A stretch of DNA of 64,000 bases from JAJCYX01 sp965243825 (lineage in GTDB: Bacteria > Chloroflexota > Dehalococcoidia > Lucifugimonadales > Lucifugimonadaceae). The translations under genes and the position numbers were made by a program. The DNA is taken from assembly GCA_965243825.1 (NCBI GenBank), contig CBDEVT010000002.1:1-64000 (forward strand), in the 5' to 3' direction. The notes under the pieces were generated by a model. It did not search any database, was not told the DNA's origin, and saw only the letters and a list, made by a program, of their open reading frames with translations. Below are positions 17,032-25,187 of this stretch, in pieces; position 1 is the first letter of the stretch, and each line of letters starts with the position of its first letter.

Positions 17032-19368
17032 TCATGATCCGCGTCCCCAGATCAGCCCTCTTCCGATGCCAAGTGTGACCAGTCCTGTTAGCACACCAAC
17101 TGCCACGATGCCGATCAGCGCAACAAGCCAGACCGGGATGCCGCTGGAGCCGTCATCGAATCTGTTCCCGGAGCTGATCGTCGGAGAGATCAGCGGGACT
17201 GGAGTCTTGGTCGGCTCTGGCATGTTTGTTGCCAGCTCAGGAGGCGCCGTCGGGCTGAGCGGTGTGGATGTTGCCGGTGCCGCGGTCGTCTGCGCGGGAG
17301 TGTCCGTCGGCTCCGGTGTTGGCTGGTCCGATGGAGCGCCAAGAGTCGGCAAAGTCGCTGGAGTCGGAGTGGGTACCACTGTTGGGGTGGCCGTTGGTTG
17401 CGGCGCTGGAGTTGGTGTCGGAGGGTCAGGTGGCAGCGTCACAGCGGCTAGTAGGAATTCCGAGAAGCCACCCGACTCGCCTGTAAATGTTGCCGTGCAG
17501 ACGTACACGTCTCCCGACTCGATGCAGTCCGGCTCCTCCGTGTAAATCGTGCCGTCGTCGTCTACTTTCGTGATGACCGTGACCTTACCGGCAGCCAGTC
17601 GTGCTTCGTACCAGTCCCTGCCGACGGTCATGACGACGGTGTTGTCCTGCAAGTCTTCGTCGCCAATCTGATCTTTCGTGACAGTGACAACGTATGCGAT
17701 ATCTGCGTCAGGGTCGGTGATCGTTCCGCTCTGTCCGGCAACACCGAGCACGAACGCGGCGGCGCTGATCTCCGAGGGAACATTGGTCGAGAACAGGGCG
17801 TCGACTGAGCTGCCCTGCTGCACGGCGCTCACATCGACGTCGAACCAGACAGAGGGTGTACCCACTGAGCCGTCGAGTGCCTCCTGTTCGACTTCTTCGA
17901 TCACCGGTTCGAACAGCAGCGATGCGTCTTCAAATGCGATTTCGATGCCGCCTGTAACACCGATGACAGTCACAGGTCCGTTGATACTCGCCTCGCCGGT
18001 CAGCACCAGCTTGCCGGTGCCCGCGCCGGACTCATCCGTGTCCACCTGCAACATCTCGGTCTCAAGATCGAAGTCATCGGTCGGCATCTCGCCGTCCTGC
18101 ACGCCCGTCGCCGGGATTAGCACCTTTATGCCGTTGCCGTCTGACCTCGTCTCAGGCTCTGTCGACGTCACCTCGACGTCATCGCCGAACGCGGCCTTGG
18201 CCGCCTCGGTCGCATGCCGTTCCTCGCTGGATTTTCCTTCCTCTGGAGTGATAGGACCGACCAGTACACTTGGCCCTGGACCGACAGCGTTGATGGCGGA
18301 TAGCTGGAACGAGTAGGCAGTGCCGTTGGTGAGACCAGTGGCTATGAAGCTGGTTTGAGCGGCCTGCACGATGTCTGAAGCCGCCATTGTGATGTTGAAT
18401 ATGCGGAACTGTGTGATCGGCGCGCCACCGTCAGATGCAGGTGGTTCCCACTCAAGCGTAATCTGTCCATCACCCGGTATCACGGTCACGTTCTCCGGCG
18501 CAGATGGGGCAGTGATGGTGATCGTGGTTGGGGGTGGCGGAGGCGGCGGAGGGGGAGGTGGGGGCGGAGCGCTTGTCGCAGTGGCGGTTGGTACCGCTGT
18601 TGGCGATGGCGAAGGTGTCGGTTCCGCTACGTCTGGGACCTTCAGAACAGTTGTGCCCGGTAGCACCTCCGGTTCGAGTCCAACCGTTTCCCACCACGTT
18701 CCTGAAATCGAGAACTCATCTCCCGGCTGCGCACTTGCCGGGACCTTCACCACGTAGTCGAACGGGTCCGGTTGCAACATCACGAAGACCCCCGAATCAA
18801 AACCGTCCGCCGCGTTCGATACCAGCTCGAGGTCGCCTATGTCTTCTTGCACGGCATAGAAACTGTCGATACCTTCGGGAGTCAGCGTGATCAACACCTC
18901 CTCACCGGCCTCGACATCGGTCGTGCTCGCCGACCGAGTTACGCTGGAGCCGGCGGTGACAACCGTAAGTGTCGTCGTTGCCGGGTTGACAGGTGACTCG
19001 GCTCCCGGGTCTTCCCAGAAGTCGCCAGCGATCTCGAACTCCTGTCCGACAGTTGCGTTGGCGGGAATCTCGACGGTGTAGGTGAACGGATCATTCGTGA
19101 GGCATATGTAGGTGCCACTGTCGGAAGCGTCAGCGGTATGGCTGACAACCGGCAGTGTGCCTGTGTCCTCGCGCACGGCGTAGAAGTTGGAGACGGCGTA
19201 GGGCGAGAGTGTGACGGTTACGAGATCGCCAGCGGCTACCGTGTTGGACGGGACAGAACGCGTGACTGCAGGAGCCGCCTGTGCTTCGATGCTTTCGGTC
19301 GACAGCCACTGGAAGGCGACTGCACCGATGGCGAGCGCGATGAAAAATGCGGGTGCGAAGACACGCAC
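17032..19368 (-). CDS. cell-surface protein with FN3 domain, Pro/Thr stalk and C-terminal membrane anchor
   Basis: 778 aa. The signal peptide ends near EAQA. Two related repeats of about 100 residues follow (starting at VTRSVPSNTVAAGD and VTRSASTTDVEAGE, each with FYAVxED and a DSG block). Next come a Pro/Thr linker with a run of 13 prolines, a fibronectin type III domain (about 290-380, from APSAPENVTV to NAVGPGPSV), a beta-rich domain, and a long PTP-type stalk. A C-terminal transmembrane helix IPVWLVALIGIVAVGVLTG precedes a short GRGLIWGRG tail. Ectodomain outside and one anchor suggest an adhesin or envelope protein. First gene of a two-gene leftward operon. The exact role is unknown. Confidence 0.8.
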   Translation of the reverse strand: MRVFAPAFFIALAIGAVAFQWLSTESIEAQAAPAVTRSVPSNTVAAGDLVTVTLSPYAVSNFYAVREDTGTLPVVSHTADASDSGTYICLTNDPFTYTVEIPANATVGQEFEIAGDFWEDPGAESPVNPATTTLTVVTAGSSVTRSASTTDVEAGEEVLITLTPEGIDSFYAVQEDIGDLELVSNAADGFDSGVFVMLQPDPFDYVVKVPASAQPGDEFSISGTWWETVGLEPEVLPGTTVLKVPDVAEPTPSPSPTAVPTATATSAPPPPPPPPPPPPPTTITITAPSAPENVTVIPGDGQITLEWEPPASDGGAPITQFRIFNITMAASDIVQAAQTSFIATGLTNGTAYSFQLSAINAVGPGPSVLVGPITPEEGKSSEERHATEAAKAAFGDDVEVTSTEPETRSDGNGIKVLIPATGVQDGEMPTDDFDLETEMLQVDTDESGAGTGKLVLTGEASINGPVTVIGVTGGIEIAFEDASLLFEPVIEEVEQEALDGSVGTPSVWFDVDVSAVQQGSSVDALFSTNVPSEISAAAFVLGVAGQSGTITDPDADIAYVVTVTKDQIGDEDLQDNTVVMTVGRDWYEARLAAGKVTVITKVDDDGTIYTEEPDCIESGDVYVCTATFTGESGGFSEFLLAAVTLPPDPPTPTPAPQPTATPTVVPTPTPATLPTLGAPSDQPTPEPTDTPAQTTAAPATSTPLSPTAPPELATNMPEPTKTPVPLISPTISSGNRFDDGSSGIPVWLVALIGIVAVGVLTGLVTLGIGRGLIWGRGS

Positions 19369-19672
19369 GATTCGGTTATGCGAGTATCGTGACTTCAGTT
19401 TGACCGTCCACCTGTTAACAGGCAGTACTTCAGCTCAACACGAACCGGCCGCAAATGGCCCCCTCGCGCAGATCGGTCGCACTATAACAAACGGATGTTT
19501 GCCGCACTGGGCCAAATGGCTCAAGTTCTGTCAGGGCTCAGGTCACGGGCAGATCAGCATCCTCCGAACACGAGTTGAGTAAGCCGTCCGTGTACTGCCC
19601 ACGCTGCCGGACCAGGTCAATTCTGAAAACAAAGGCCAGGGCCGCACTAGGAACACTAAACGGCTGCCGACA
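19369..19672. other. promoter-side gap before the secreted-protein operon
   Basis: About 300 bases upstream of the leftward secreted-protein operon, so it should contain that promoter. I see no convincing sigma-type boxes and no gene. It borders the recombinase remnant on the right. Confidence 0.4.
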
Positions 19673-19897
19673 ATGAACGGCGCGGTTGCCGGTCCCAAGT
19701 TCTTCGCCAACGCTTCAGTCCGCGGCATCCTGCACAACCGTTTCTACGCAGAGTCGGTCAAACATGGCAAAAAATTCCTACCGGGAGAGCACCAGCCGAT
19801 CGTTGGTACAGAGGTTTTCGAGTTTGTGCATCAGGTGGCGCCATTTCTAACCGAAAACGCAGAAGCTTCACGACAGCACGTCTCATGTAGGGACTGA
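19673..19897 (+). pseudogene. remnant of a large serine recombinase
   Basis: The 74-residue frame contains SVRGILHNRFYAESVKHG and then FLPGEHQPIVGTEVFEFV. These match the order and spacing of the Recombinase domain of large serine integrases, which typically read ILxNPFYxGxVxxxG and PGxHEPIIxxxxFExV. The frame is open back to a TAA just before 19587, but there is no catalytic resolvase domain upstream and no zinc ribbon or coiled coil downstream. This is therefore a decayed fragment and the only mobile-element trace I find. It lies between the secreted proteins and module 2. Confidence 0.6.
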
Positions 19898-19959
19898 CCC
19901 GTCTTTTCAGGCCGGCTTGAACACACTGAAAACGGTCTCAAACCACGACAGAAACCGGC

Positions 19960-20406
19960 GTGCTAAAGTTCAACGATTCCTTTGCCTGGGAACTGATTGA
20001 CCGCCAGAACTTGCCGGGTAACACGGAGGGGATTTCGACGATTTCAAAGATCAAGGACAGCGACGATACCTCAAGCAACAGCCCTCCCACGGTGACCTGT
20101 GAGCGTTGCGGGCGTCTATTGCAAGACGGAGGTTATCTTTCGGAGTCGGGACAGCAACACGAGCACCGCTGCCTCCGATGCATGGTCATACACCCGACTC
20201 TGGTGAAGCGTTGCCTCGCGATCTCGCTGGTTGTAGGAACTCTTTTGACGCTGATCAATCACGCCGGAACATTCATCGATGGTGAATTCACAGCTGCCCT
20301 TGGCTGGAAAATACCTCTGAACTACGCCGTGCCATACACAGTCGCCACAGTCAGCGCTCTGCTGAATGCACGTGGCGCGATGCCGGAGACCAGCCGCACT
20401 CAATAA
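19960..20406 (+). CDS. NrtS-like small membrane protein with N-terminal zinc ribbon
   Basis: 148-aa frame. Residues about 47-75 form a zinc-ribbon pattern CERC...CLRC. The rest has two hydrophobic helices with the NrtS-type pattern VVGTLLTLINHAGTFIDGEF and KIPLNYAVPYTVATVSALL. NrtS is described as a small nitrate/nitrite transporter; the N-terminal zinc ribbon is an addition to the core I recall. The start is uncertain: GTG at 19960 has no ribosome site, whereas GGAGGGG at about 20025-20031 sits just before the in-frame ATT codons of ISTISK, hinting at a non-standard start there. It is 75 bases upstream of the module 2 TIGR03086-like gene and may be part of the same operon. Confidence 0.65.
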   Translation: MLKFNDSFAWELIDRQNLPGNTEGISTISKIKDSDDTSSNSPPTVTCERCGRLLQDGGYLSESGQQHEHRCLRCMVIHPTLVKRCLAISLVVGTLLTLINHAGTFIDGEFTAALGWKIPLNYAVPYTVATVSALLNARGAMPETSRTQ

Positions 20407-20481
20407 CGCAGCGGTGTTTCATCAGTGGGTACATATGCCTGGATTCCAATAGTGGGACGCCGGTGAAATTGAGGGACAACG

Positions 20482-21084
20482 ATGAGCTCATCCAAGCTGA
20501 GCGCCGGACGCGCACGCGAGTGCTTCCTTGCAGCACTTGAATCAACGACGCAGATAGTGTCAGCAGTAGACGATGATGCGTGGTCACGACCGACTCCCTG
20601 TGACGAATGGGATGTCAAAGATGTTGTCAACCACCTGGTCTACGAGAACCTGTGGGCGATCGAACTTTTCAGTGGACGTACGATTGAAGAGGTCGGCACG
20701 AAGTTCGACGGGGATCTAGTCGGTGGCTCTCCGCGCGAACGCTATGCGGAGACCTCAGCTGAAGTTAGCGCCATCATCGAGCAACCGGGCTCTATGGACG
20801 CCATCTGTCAGATCTCTTCAGGCCCTGTTCCCGGCTCAGAATACGCATCGCAGCTTTTTGTTGACGCGTTGATTCACGGGTGGGACATCGGTGTCGGATC
20901 AGGTCAGTCAGTTCAACTCGATTCTGACCTCGTCGCTGCGTGCATGCCTCTTGCGTTGGCCACCAGAGAGGCGGTCGGTGACGAAGGACCATTCGGCACA
21001 ACGATCAAGACTCGAGAAACAGTGACGGATCAAACCAGGTTGCTGGCTATTCTTGGCCGAGACGCAGTAGCGTGGGAAGGATAG
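20482..21084 (+). CDS. TIGR03086/DinB-like protein, copy 2
   Basis: 200-aa paralogue of the gene at 9440. It shares TPCDEWDVKDVVNHLVYEN, the FDGDLVG loop, QISSGPVPGSEYASQLF and DALIHGWDIGV, so the metal-binding histidines are kept. ATG at 20482 follows GAGGGAC. It precedes the second multi-PAS kinase and regulator-reductase pair exactly as copy 1 precedes the first. The repeated linkage is the best clue to its job: a small metal-dependent enzyme or binding protein working with the redox-type response regulator. No thiol cofactor can be inferred. Confidence 0.8.
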   Translation: MSSSKLSAGRARECFLAALESTTQIVSAVDDDAWSRPTPCDEWDVKDVVNHLVYENLWAIELFSGRTIEEVGTKFDGDLVGGSPRERYAETSAEVSAIIEQPGSMDAICQISSGPVPGSEYASQLFVDALIHGWDIGVGSGQSVQLDSDLVAACMPLALATREAVGDEGPFGTTIKTRETVTDQTRLLAILGRDAVAWEG

Positions 21085-21125
21085 ATTCACCCAGAGTTTA
21101 GCTCAGGGTGAAGCAGGGGCTAGCG

Positions 21126-23087
21126 ATGACCGATTCTGAGAAAAATAGAACTGCGGCAGTGATGGTCCGGATACCCGATATGAATCCGGGACCGGTGCTG
21201 CAACTTGACAAGGATTGCCAGGTCCTCGTTGCCAACCTTGCCTCCAGAGAGAGGTTTGGCGAATCGATACAGGGATCAGACTGGAAAGAGACCTGTACCG
21301 ACGTCGTCAAACACTGGGACTCGATCCTGCATGGTGACAGCTCGATCACTATCGAACAGCGCATCAATGACCGGGACTATTCGTTTGCTCATCGACTCGA
21401 TGCTGAATCCGGAGTGGTGTTCGTCTTCGGCTCCGACATCACGGACCTGAAGAACCGTGACAGAGCGGTTCGTGAGATGGCTCGCTTCCCGGACATGAAT
21501 CCCGGCCCTGTGGTTCGCCTTTCGCAAGACCAGCGTGTTCTGATGGCCAACCAGGCGGCCAAACAGATTCTTGGGAACGAAGTAGTTGGCTCCGAGTGGA
21601 GTGATCACGGTCCGAGTATCTCCACGGAGGAGTGGCAGTCAATCGTTGAGTCTCCAGATCCGGTCCAAGTCGAGCATTCTGTGGATGGCCGCGATTTCGC
21701 CCTTGTACACCAGAGCGATCCTGAGTCCGGTCTTGTCTTTGTATTCGGCTCGGATATCACAGAACTCAATGTTGCCCGTGGGTCGCTTGCCGAAGTCGCC
21801 AGATTCCCGGACATGAATCCAGGCCCAGTACTTAGGCTTGACCTGGATGCCACCGTCCTGATCTCAAACAGGGCAGCTCGTGAAGTCTTCGGACAGGAGC
21901 TTGATGGCCAGTGTTGGTGGGAAGTCTGCGAAGAACTTACAGAAGAAACGTGGGAGTCACTGAAACAAGAGCCGGACAAATTCGCAACAGTCGAATCGAA
22001 AATCAAGGATCATGACTACCTGTTCATCCACCGGCTCGATCCGGTTTCGAATCTGGTGTTCGTGTTCGGCACTGATGTAACCGAGCAACGCCGACTGGAG
22101 GAAGAGGTAAGGCAGACGGAAAAGATGTCTGCTCTGGGCAAACTATCTGCCGGGCTCGCGCATGAACTGAATAACCCCGCCGCTGCCGCAGCCCGTGCTG
22201 CCGACCAGTTGCACCAGGCCGTCGATCAGCTAAAAGATGCGACCGCAGGAATGTCTGAGCACCAGATTAATGCACAGGGCTGGAACTCCGTGACTGCGTT
22301 TGAAAACACGGTGCAGGAACGAAAATCAGATAGTGTGGCTATCTCAGCACTAGAACTGAGTGACCGCGAAGAAGAGATGGCTGACTGGCTAGAGTCCATC
22401 TCGTTCCCGGAACCATGGGAGGCAGCATCGATTTTCGCGGGGTCAGGCGTGCAGATGGAAGATCTTCACTCGCTGGCGAGTGATTTGCCTGAACCGGCCC
22501 TGAACTCTGTGCTGGTGATGGAGTGCCGGAGATTGACCGCACTAGACCTTGCGGATGTGCTCTCAAGCAGTGCAAAGAGCATATCCACACTCGTTGGCGC
22601 GGTTAAGTCTTACTCGTACATGGACCGCGCCCCGGTCCAGAACGCAGATATCCACAAAGGGATCGAGGACACCGTCACCATCCTCCATCACAAACTTAAA
22701 AACGGTATCCAGGTGGTGAGAGATTACGACACCGGTATCCCGCTGATGGAGATCAATGGCAGCGAGTTGAACCAGGTGTGGACGAACTTGATTGATAACG
22801 CTGCTGACGCCATGGGCGACGGCGGCATCCTCACGTTAAGAACAAGGATGCACATCGACGACGTGGAGGTCGAGATTCAGGACGACGGCCCCGGTATTCC
22901 ATCGGAGATTCAGGACAAGATCTTTGATCCCTTCTACACCACGAAAGAGGTCGGGACCGGAACCGGCCTCGGCTTAGACGTAGTTCACCGAATAGTGACA
23001 GAGCGGAACGCAGGCAAGATCGCTGTGAGATCGAAACCGGGCGAAACGATATTCACAGTCACTATCCCTATCAAGCAATCAAATTAG
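21126..23087 (+). CDS. histidine kinase with three tandem PAS-like repeats (module 2 sensor)
   Basis: 653-aa soluble kinase. The input half is three repeats of about 105 residues (about 15-112, 119-218, 224-322). Each opens with a PDMNPGPV motif (RFPDMNPGPV in the second and third, RIPDMNPGPV in the first) and closes with VFVFGxDxT; these look like PAS folds. The transmitter has H346 in AGLAHELNNPAAA, a long insert, NQVWTNLIDNAADAM, DDGPGIPSE, FDPFYTTK and GTGLGLDV, closely like the kinase at 10091. ATG 21126 has AGGGG 7 bases upstream; a GTG at 21108 is also open. The cognate partner is presumably the fusion protein 39 bases downstream. The signal is unknown. Confidence 0.9.
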   Translation: MTDSEKNRTAAVMVRIPDMNPGPVLQLDKDCQVLVANLASRERFGESIQGSDWKETCTDVVKHWDSILHGDSSITIEQRINDRDYSFAHRLDAESGVVFVFGSDITDLKNRDRAVREMARFPDMNPGPVVRLSQDQRVLMANQAAKQILGNEVVGSEWSDHGPSISTEEWQSIVESPDPVQVEHSVDGRDFALVHQSDPESGLVFVFGSDITELNVARGSLAEVARFPDMNPGPVLRLDLDATVLISNRAAREVFGQELDGQCWWEVCEELTEETWESLKQEPDKFATVESKIKDHDYLFIHRLDPVSNLVFVFGTDVTEQRRLEEEVRQTEKMSALGKLSAGLAHELNNPAAAAARAADQLHQAVDQLKDATAGMSEHQINAQGWNSVTAFENTVQERKSDSVAISALELSDREEEMADWLESISFPEPWEAASIFAGSGVQMEDLHSLASDLPEPALNSVLVMECRRLTALDLADVLSSSAKSISTLVGAVKSYSYMDRAPVQNADIHKGIEDTVTILHHKLKNGIQVVRDYDTGIPLMEINGSELNQVWTNLIDNAADAMGDGGILTLRTRMHIDDVEVEIQDDGPGIPSEIQDKIFDPFYTTKEVGTGTGLGLDVVHRIVTERNAGKIAVRSKPGETIFTVTIPIKQSN

Positions 23088-23126
23088 ATCTTCAATGGGC
23101 CAATAGCGAAACGAGCAACAGGAACT

Positions 23127-24773
23127 ATGGCAAGACCGGTAATTCTTACAGTTGACGATGACATCAATGTCCTCAGGTCAGTGGAGCGAGACCTGAGGAG
23201 CCAGTACGGATCGTCATATCGTGTTCTGAGGGCCGATTCCGGCGCATCCGCGCTCGAACTTGTCGATCAGTTAGAAAAACGTGGAGATCCTACTGCGCTT
23301 TTCCTGGTTGACCAGCGGATGCCGCAGATGTCCGGTGTGGAGCTCCTGGAGAAAGCCATCAAGGTGTTTCCGGATGCTAAGCGCGCCCTGCTTACCGCCT
23401 ATGCGGATACCGACGCGGCGATAAAGGCGATCAATGACGTGCGAATCGACTATTACCTGCTCAAGCCGTGGGATCCTCCCGCAGAGAAGCTGTATCCCGT
23501 TGTCGATGACTTGCTTGACGATTGGCATGCCGGCTATCGACCTCCATTCGAAGGGATCAAAGTGATTGGTAACGGATGGTCACCTGCCGGACATGACATC
23601 AAGGACTTCCTTGCCAGGAACAACATCCCGTATCTGTGGCTTGATCCTGATATCGACGAAGAAGCACAGTCACTAATGGAGAAAGGCGACGGGACGACGC
23701 TTCGCCTACCGGCGGTGATCCTCGAAGACGGCGAGTGCCTGGAGCGTCCGTCCTTGCTGGAGCTCGCAAATCAAGTTGGACTTCAAACGGAGGCCAGCGG
23801 GGATTTCTACGATCTAGCCGTAATCGGCGCCGGACCCGCCGGATTGGCAGCTGCTGTCTATGGCGCGTCAGAAGGTCTGAAGACACTGGTCATCGAGAAG
23901 TCGGCCGCCGGCGGGCAGGCTGGCATGAGCTCGCGTATTGAGAACTACCTGGGATTCCCAAGCGGATTATCAGGGCAGGAACTCGCCAGGCGCGCGGTAG
24001 CCCAGGCGCGCCGATTCGGGGTCGAGATTCTGACAGCACAGGATGCCGTTGGTTTCGATGCCTCTGGGAAGGCGAAAATCATCAAGCTCGCTGACGGTTC
24101 GGAGGTTAGTTCACGGGCTGTTCTGGTATCTACCGGGGTGTCTTACAGAACACTTGATGCACCCGGCATCGCAGACCTGACTGGAGCGGGCGTCTACTAC
24201 GGTGCGGCTATGACCGAAGGTGAGTCTGTTAAGGGACAGGATGTGTACCTGGTCGGCGGCGCAAACTCAGCAGGTCAGGCCGCGATGTACTTCTCCTACT
24301 ACGCGTCGACAGTCACCATGCTTGTCCGTGGAAAAACTCTCTCGGACACCATGTCGAGCTACCTGATCGACCAGATCGCCGGAACCTCGAACATCAGGGT
24401 GTGGACCGAAACAGAGCTTGTCGAGGCGCGTGGTCAAGAGCGGCTTGAGTCGCTGATCCTCAATAAGTCAGGCGAAACACAGGAAGTGGAGGCCAGCGCC
24501 CTCTTCATATTCATCGGAGCCATACCGTTCACCGGTTGGCTTGGCGATCAGGTTGTTCGAGACGAATATGGCTTCATACCTTCAGGACCTGACGTCACGC
24601 GACTTGATCAGGCGTGGTCACTCGAGAGGCAACCTTACCTGCTGGAAAGCAGTACACCGGGAGTGTTCGTCGCGGGCGACGTGCGAAAGGGTTCGGTCAA
24701 GCGCGTGGCATCGGCCGTCGGCGAAGGGTCAGCGGCAGTGATGTTTGTCCACCAGTACCTGAGTAGCGAGTAG
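23127..24773 (+). CDS. response regulator fused to glutaredoxin-like and thioredoxin-reductase-like domains, copy 2
   Basis: 548-aa paralogue of the protein at 11976, with the same domain order. Receiver with D62 in FLVDQRMPQMSG and Lys in YYLLKPWD; glutaredoxin-like domain with DFLARNNIPYLWLD and WSPAGH in place of CxxC; flavoprotein with GAGPAG, GGQAG, GGANSAG and GVFVAGDVRKG. The thioredoxin-reductase redox loop reads GVYYGAAMTEG, again without cysteine; I find a single Cys, in EDGECLERP. Both copies have therefore lost the disulfide chemistry in the same way, which argues for a selected different function. AGGA precedes the ATG. It is the last gene of module 2. Confidence 0.9.
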   Translation: MARPVILTVDDDINVLRSVERDLRSQYGSSYRVLRADSGASALELVDQLEKRGDPTALFLVDQRMPQMSGVELLEKAIKVFPDAKRALLTAYADTDAAIKAINDVRIDYYLLKPWDPPAEKLYPVVDDLLDDWHAGYRPPFEGIKVIGNGWSPAGHDIKDFLARNNIPYLWLDPDIDEEAQSLMEKGDGTTLRLPAVILEDGECLERPSLLELANQVGLQTEASGDFYDLAVIGAGPAGLAAAVYGASEGLKTLVIEKSAAGGQAGMSSRIENYLGFPSGLSGQELARRAVAQARRFGVEILTAQDAVGFDASGKAKIIKLADGSEVSSRAVLVSTGVSYRTLDAPGIADLTGAGVYYGAAMTEGESVKGQDVYLVGGANSAGQAAMYFSYYASTVTMLVRGKTLSDTMSSYLIDQIAGTSNIRVWTETELVEARGQERLESLILNKSGETQEVEASALFIFIGAIPFTGWLGDQVVRDEYGFIPSGPDVTRLDQAWSLERQPYLLESSTPGVFVAGDVRKGSVKRVASAVGEGSAAVMFVHQYLSSE

Positions 24774-24803
24774 CGACCTTAGCCGCAGCAATGCGCGCCG
24801 AAT

Positions 24804-24962
24804 TCAGCGAATCATTGGAACGTGTGCAAGCTCCATCGGCAACACGGAAGTCCCGCCGGAGCCGCAATCGGTGCCTTCTTTGTCGACATGAACCGGCATC
24901 GTTGGGTCTCTGACTTCGACTCTGAAGATACCGCCACAGTCTCCGCAATAGGCGTGCAGCAA
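24804..24962 (-). CDS. tiny Cys-rich protein, module 2 copy
   Basis: 52-aa leftward frame starting at TTG 24962, with GAGG 9 bases upstream, opened by an in-frame TAG just before. It reads MLHAYCGDCGG, then a Lys/Asp/Val middle, a third Cys in TDCGS, and C-x7-LP-x2-L-x-H. Alignment by eye with the 57-aa frame at 9210 matches the ribosome-site DNA, the CTATTGC...GACTGTGGCGG codons, the third Cys, LP, Leu and His, although the two middles differ. It is below the usual length cut-off. A possible mini zinc ribbon. It faces the end of the module 2 regulator and needs its own promoter within 24963-25150. Confidence 0.6.
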   Translation of the reverse strand: MLHAYCGDCGGIFRVEVRDPTMPVHVDKEGTDCGSGGTSVLPMELAHVPMIR

Positions 24963-25149
24963 TTGTTTGACCTCGTATGGATCGAGCTTGTCAGCGTATC
25001 GATCCTACGAGCCTATCATTGTTGAGATAGGACGATTTCTCATCAGGCGTATCCAGCAACATTCAAGGTTGATTAATTTCAGTTCAGCCAAGTAAGAATG
25101 CATCTCGAAAAGTACTGCCTATCATCCCCTCAGCTCCGGTGATCTCGAT

Positions 25150-25187
25150 AAAAAAATGAGAGCCGCTCCAATTGCTGGGAACGGCTC
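25150..25187 (-). terminator. intrinsic terminator of the ABC exporter operon
   Basis: On the minus strand GAGCCG and CGGCTC pair (25160-25165 with 25182-25187), extended by three inner pairs after one mismatch, followed within a few bases by seven Ts (the A-run at 25150-25156). The plus strand has CCCTTTTCTTCT after the stem, so it may work both ways. Confidence 0.65.

Noticed and set aside
18500..18600. G-rich repeated tract considered as CRISPR-like or minisatellite
   Set aside because: It is the proline codon run of the stalk gene; there are no spaced direct repeats.
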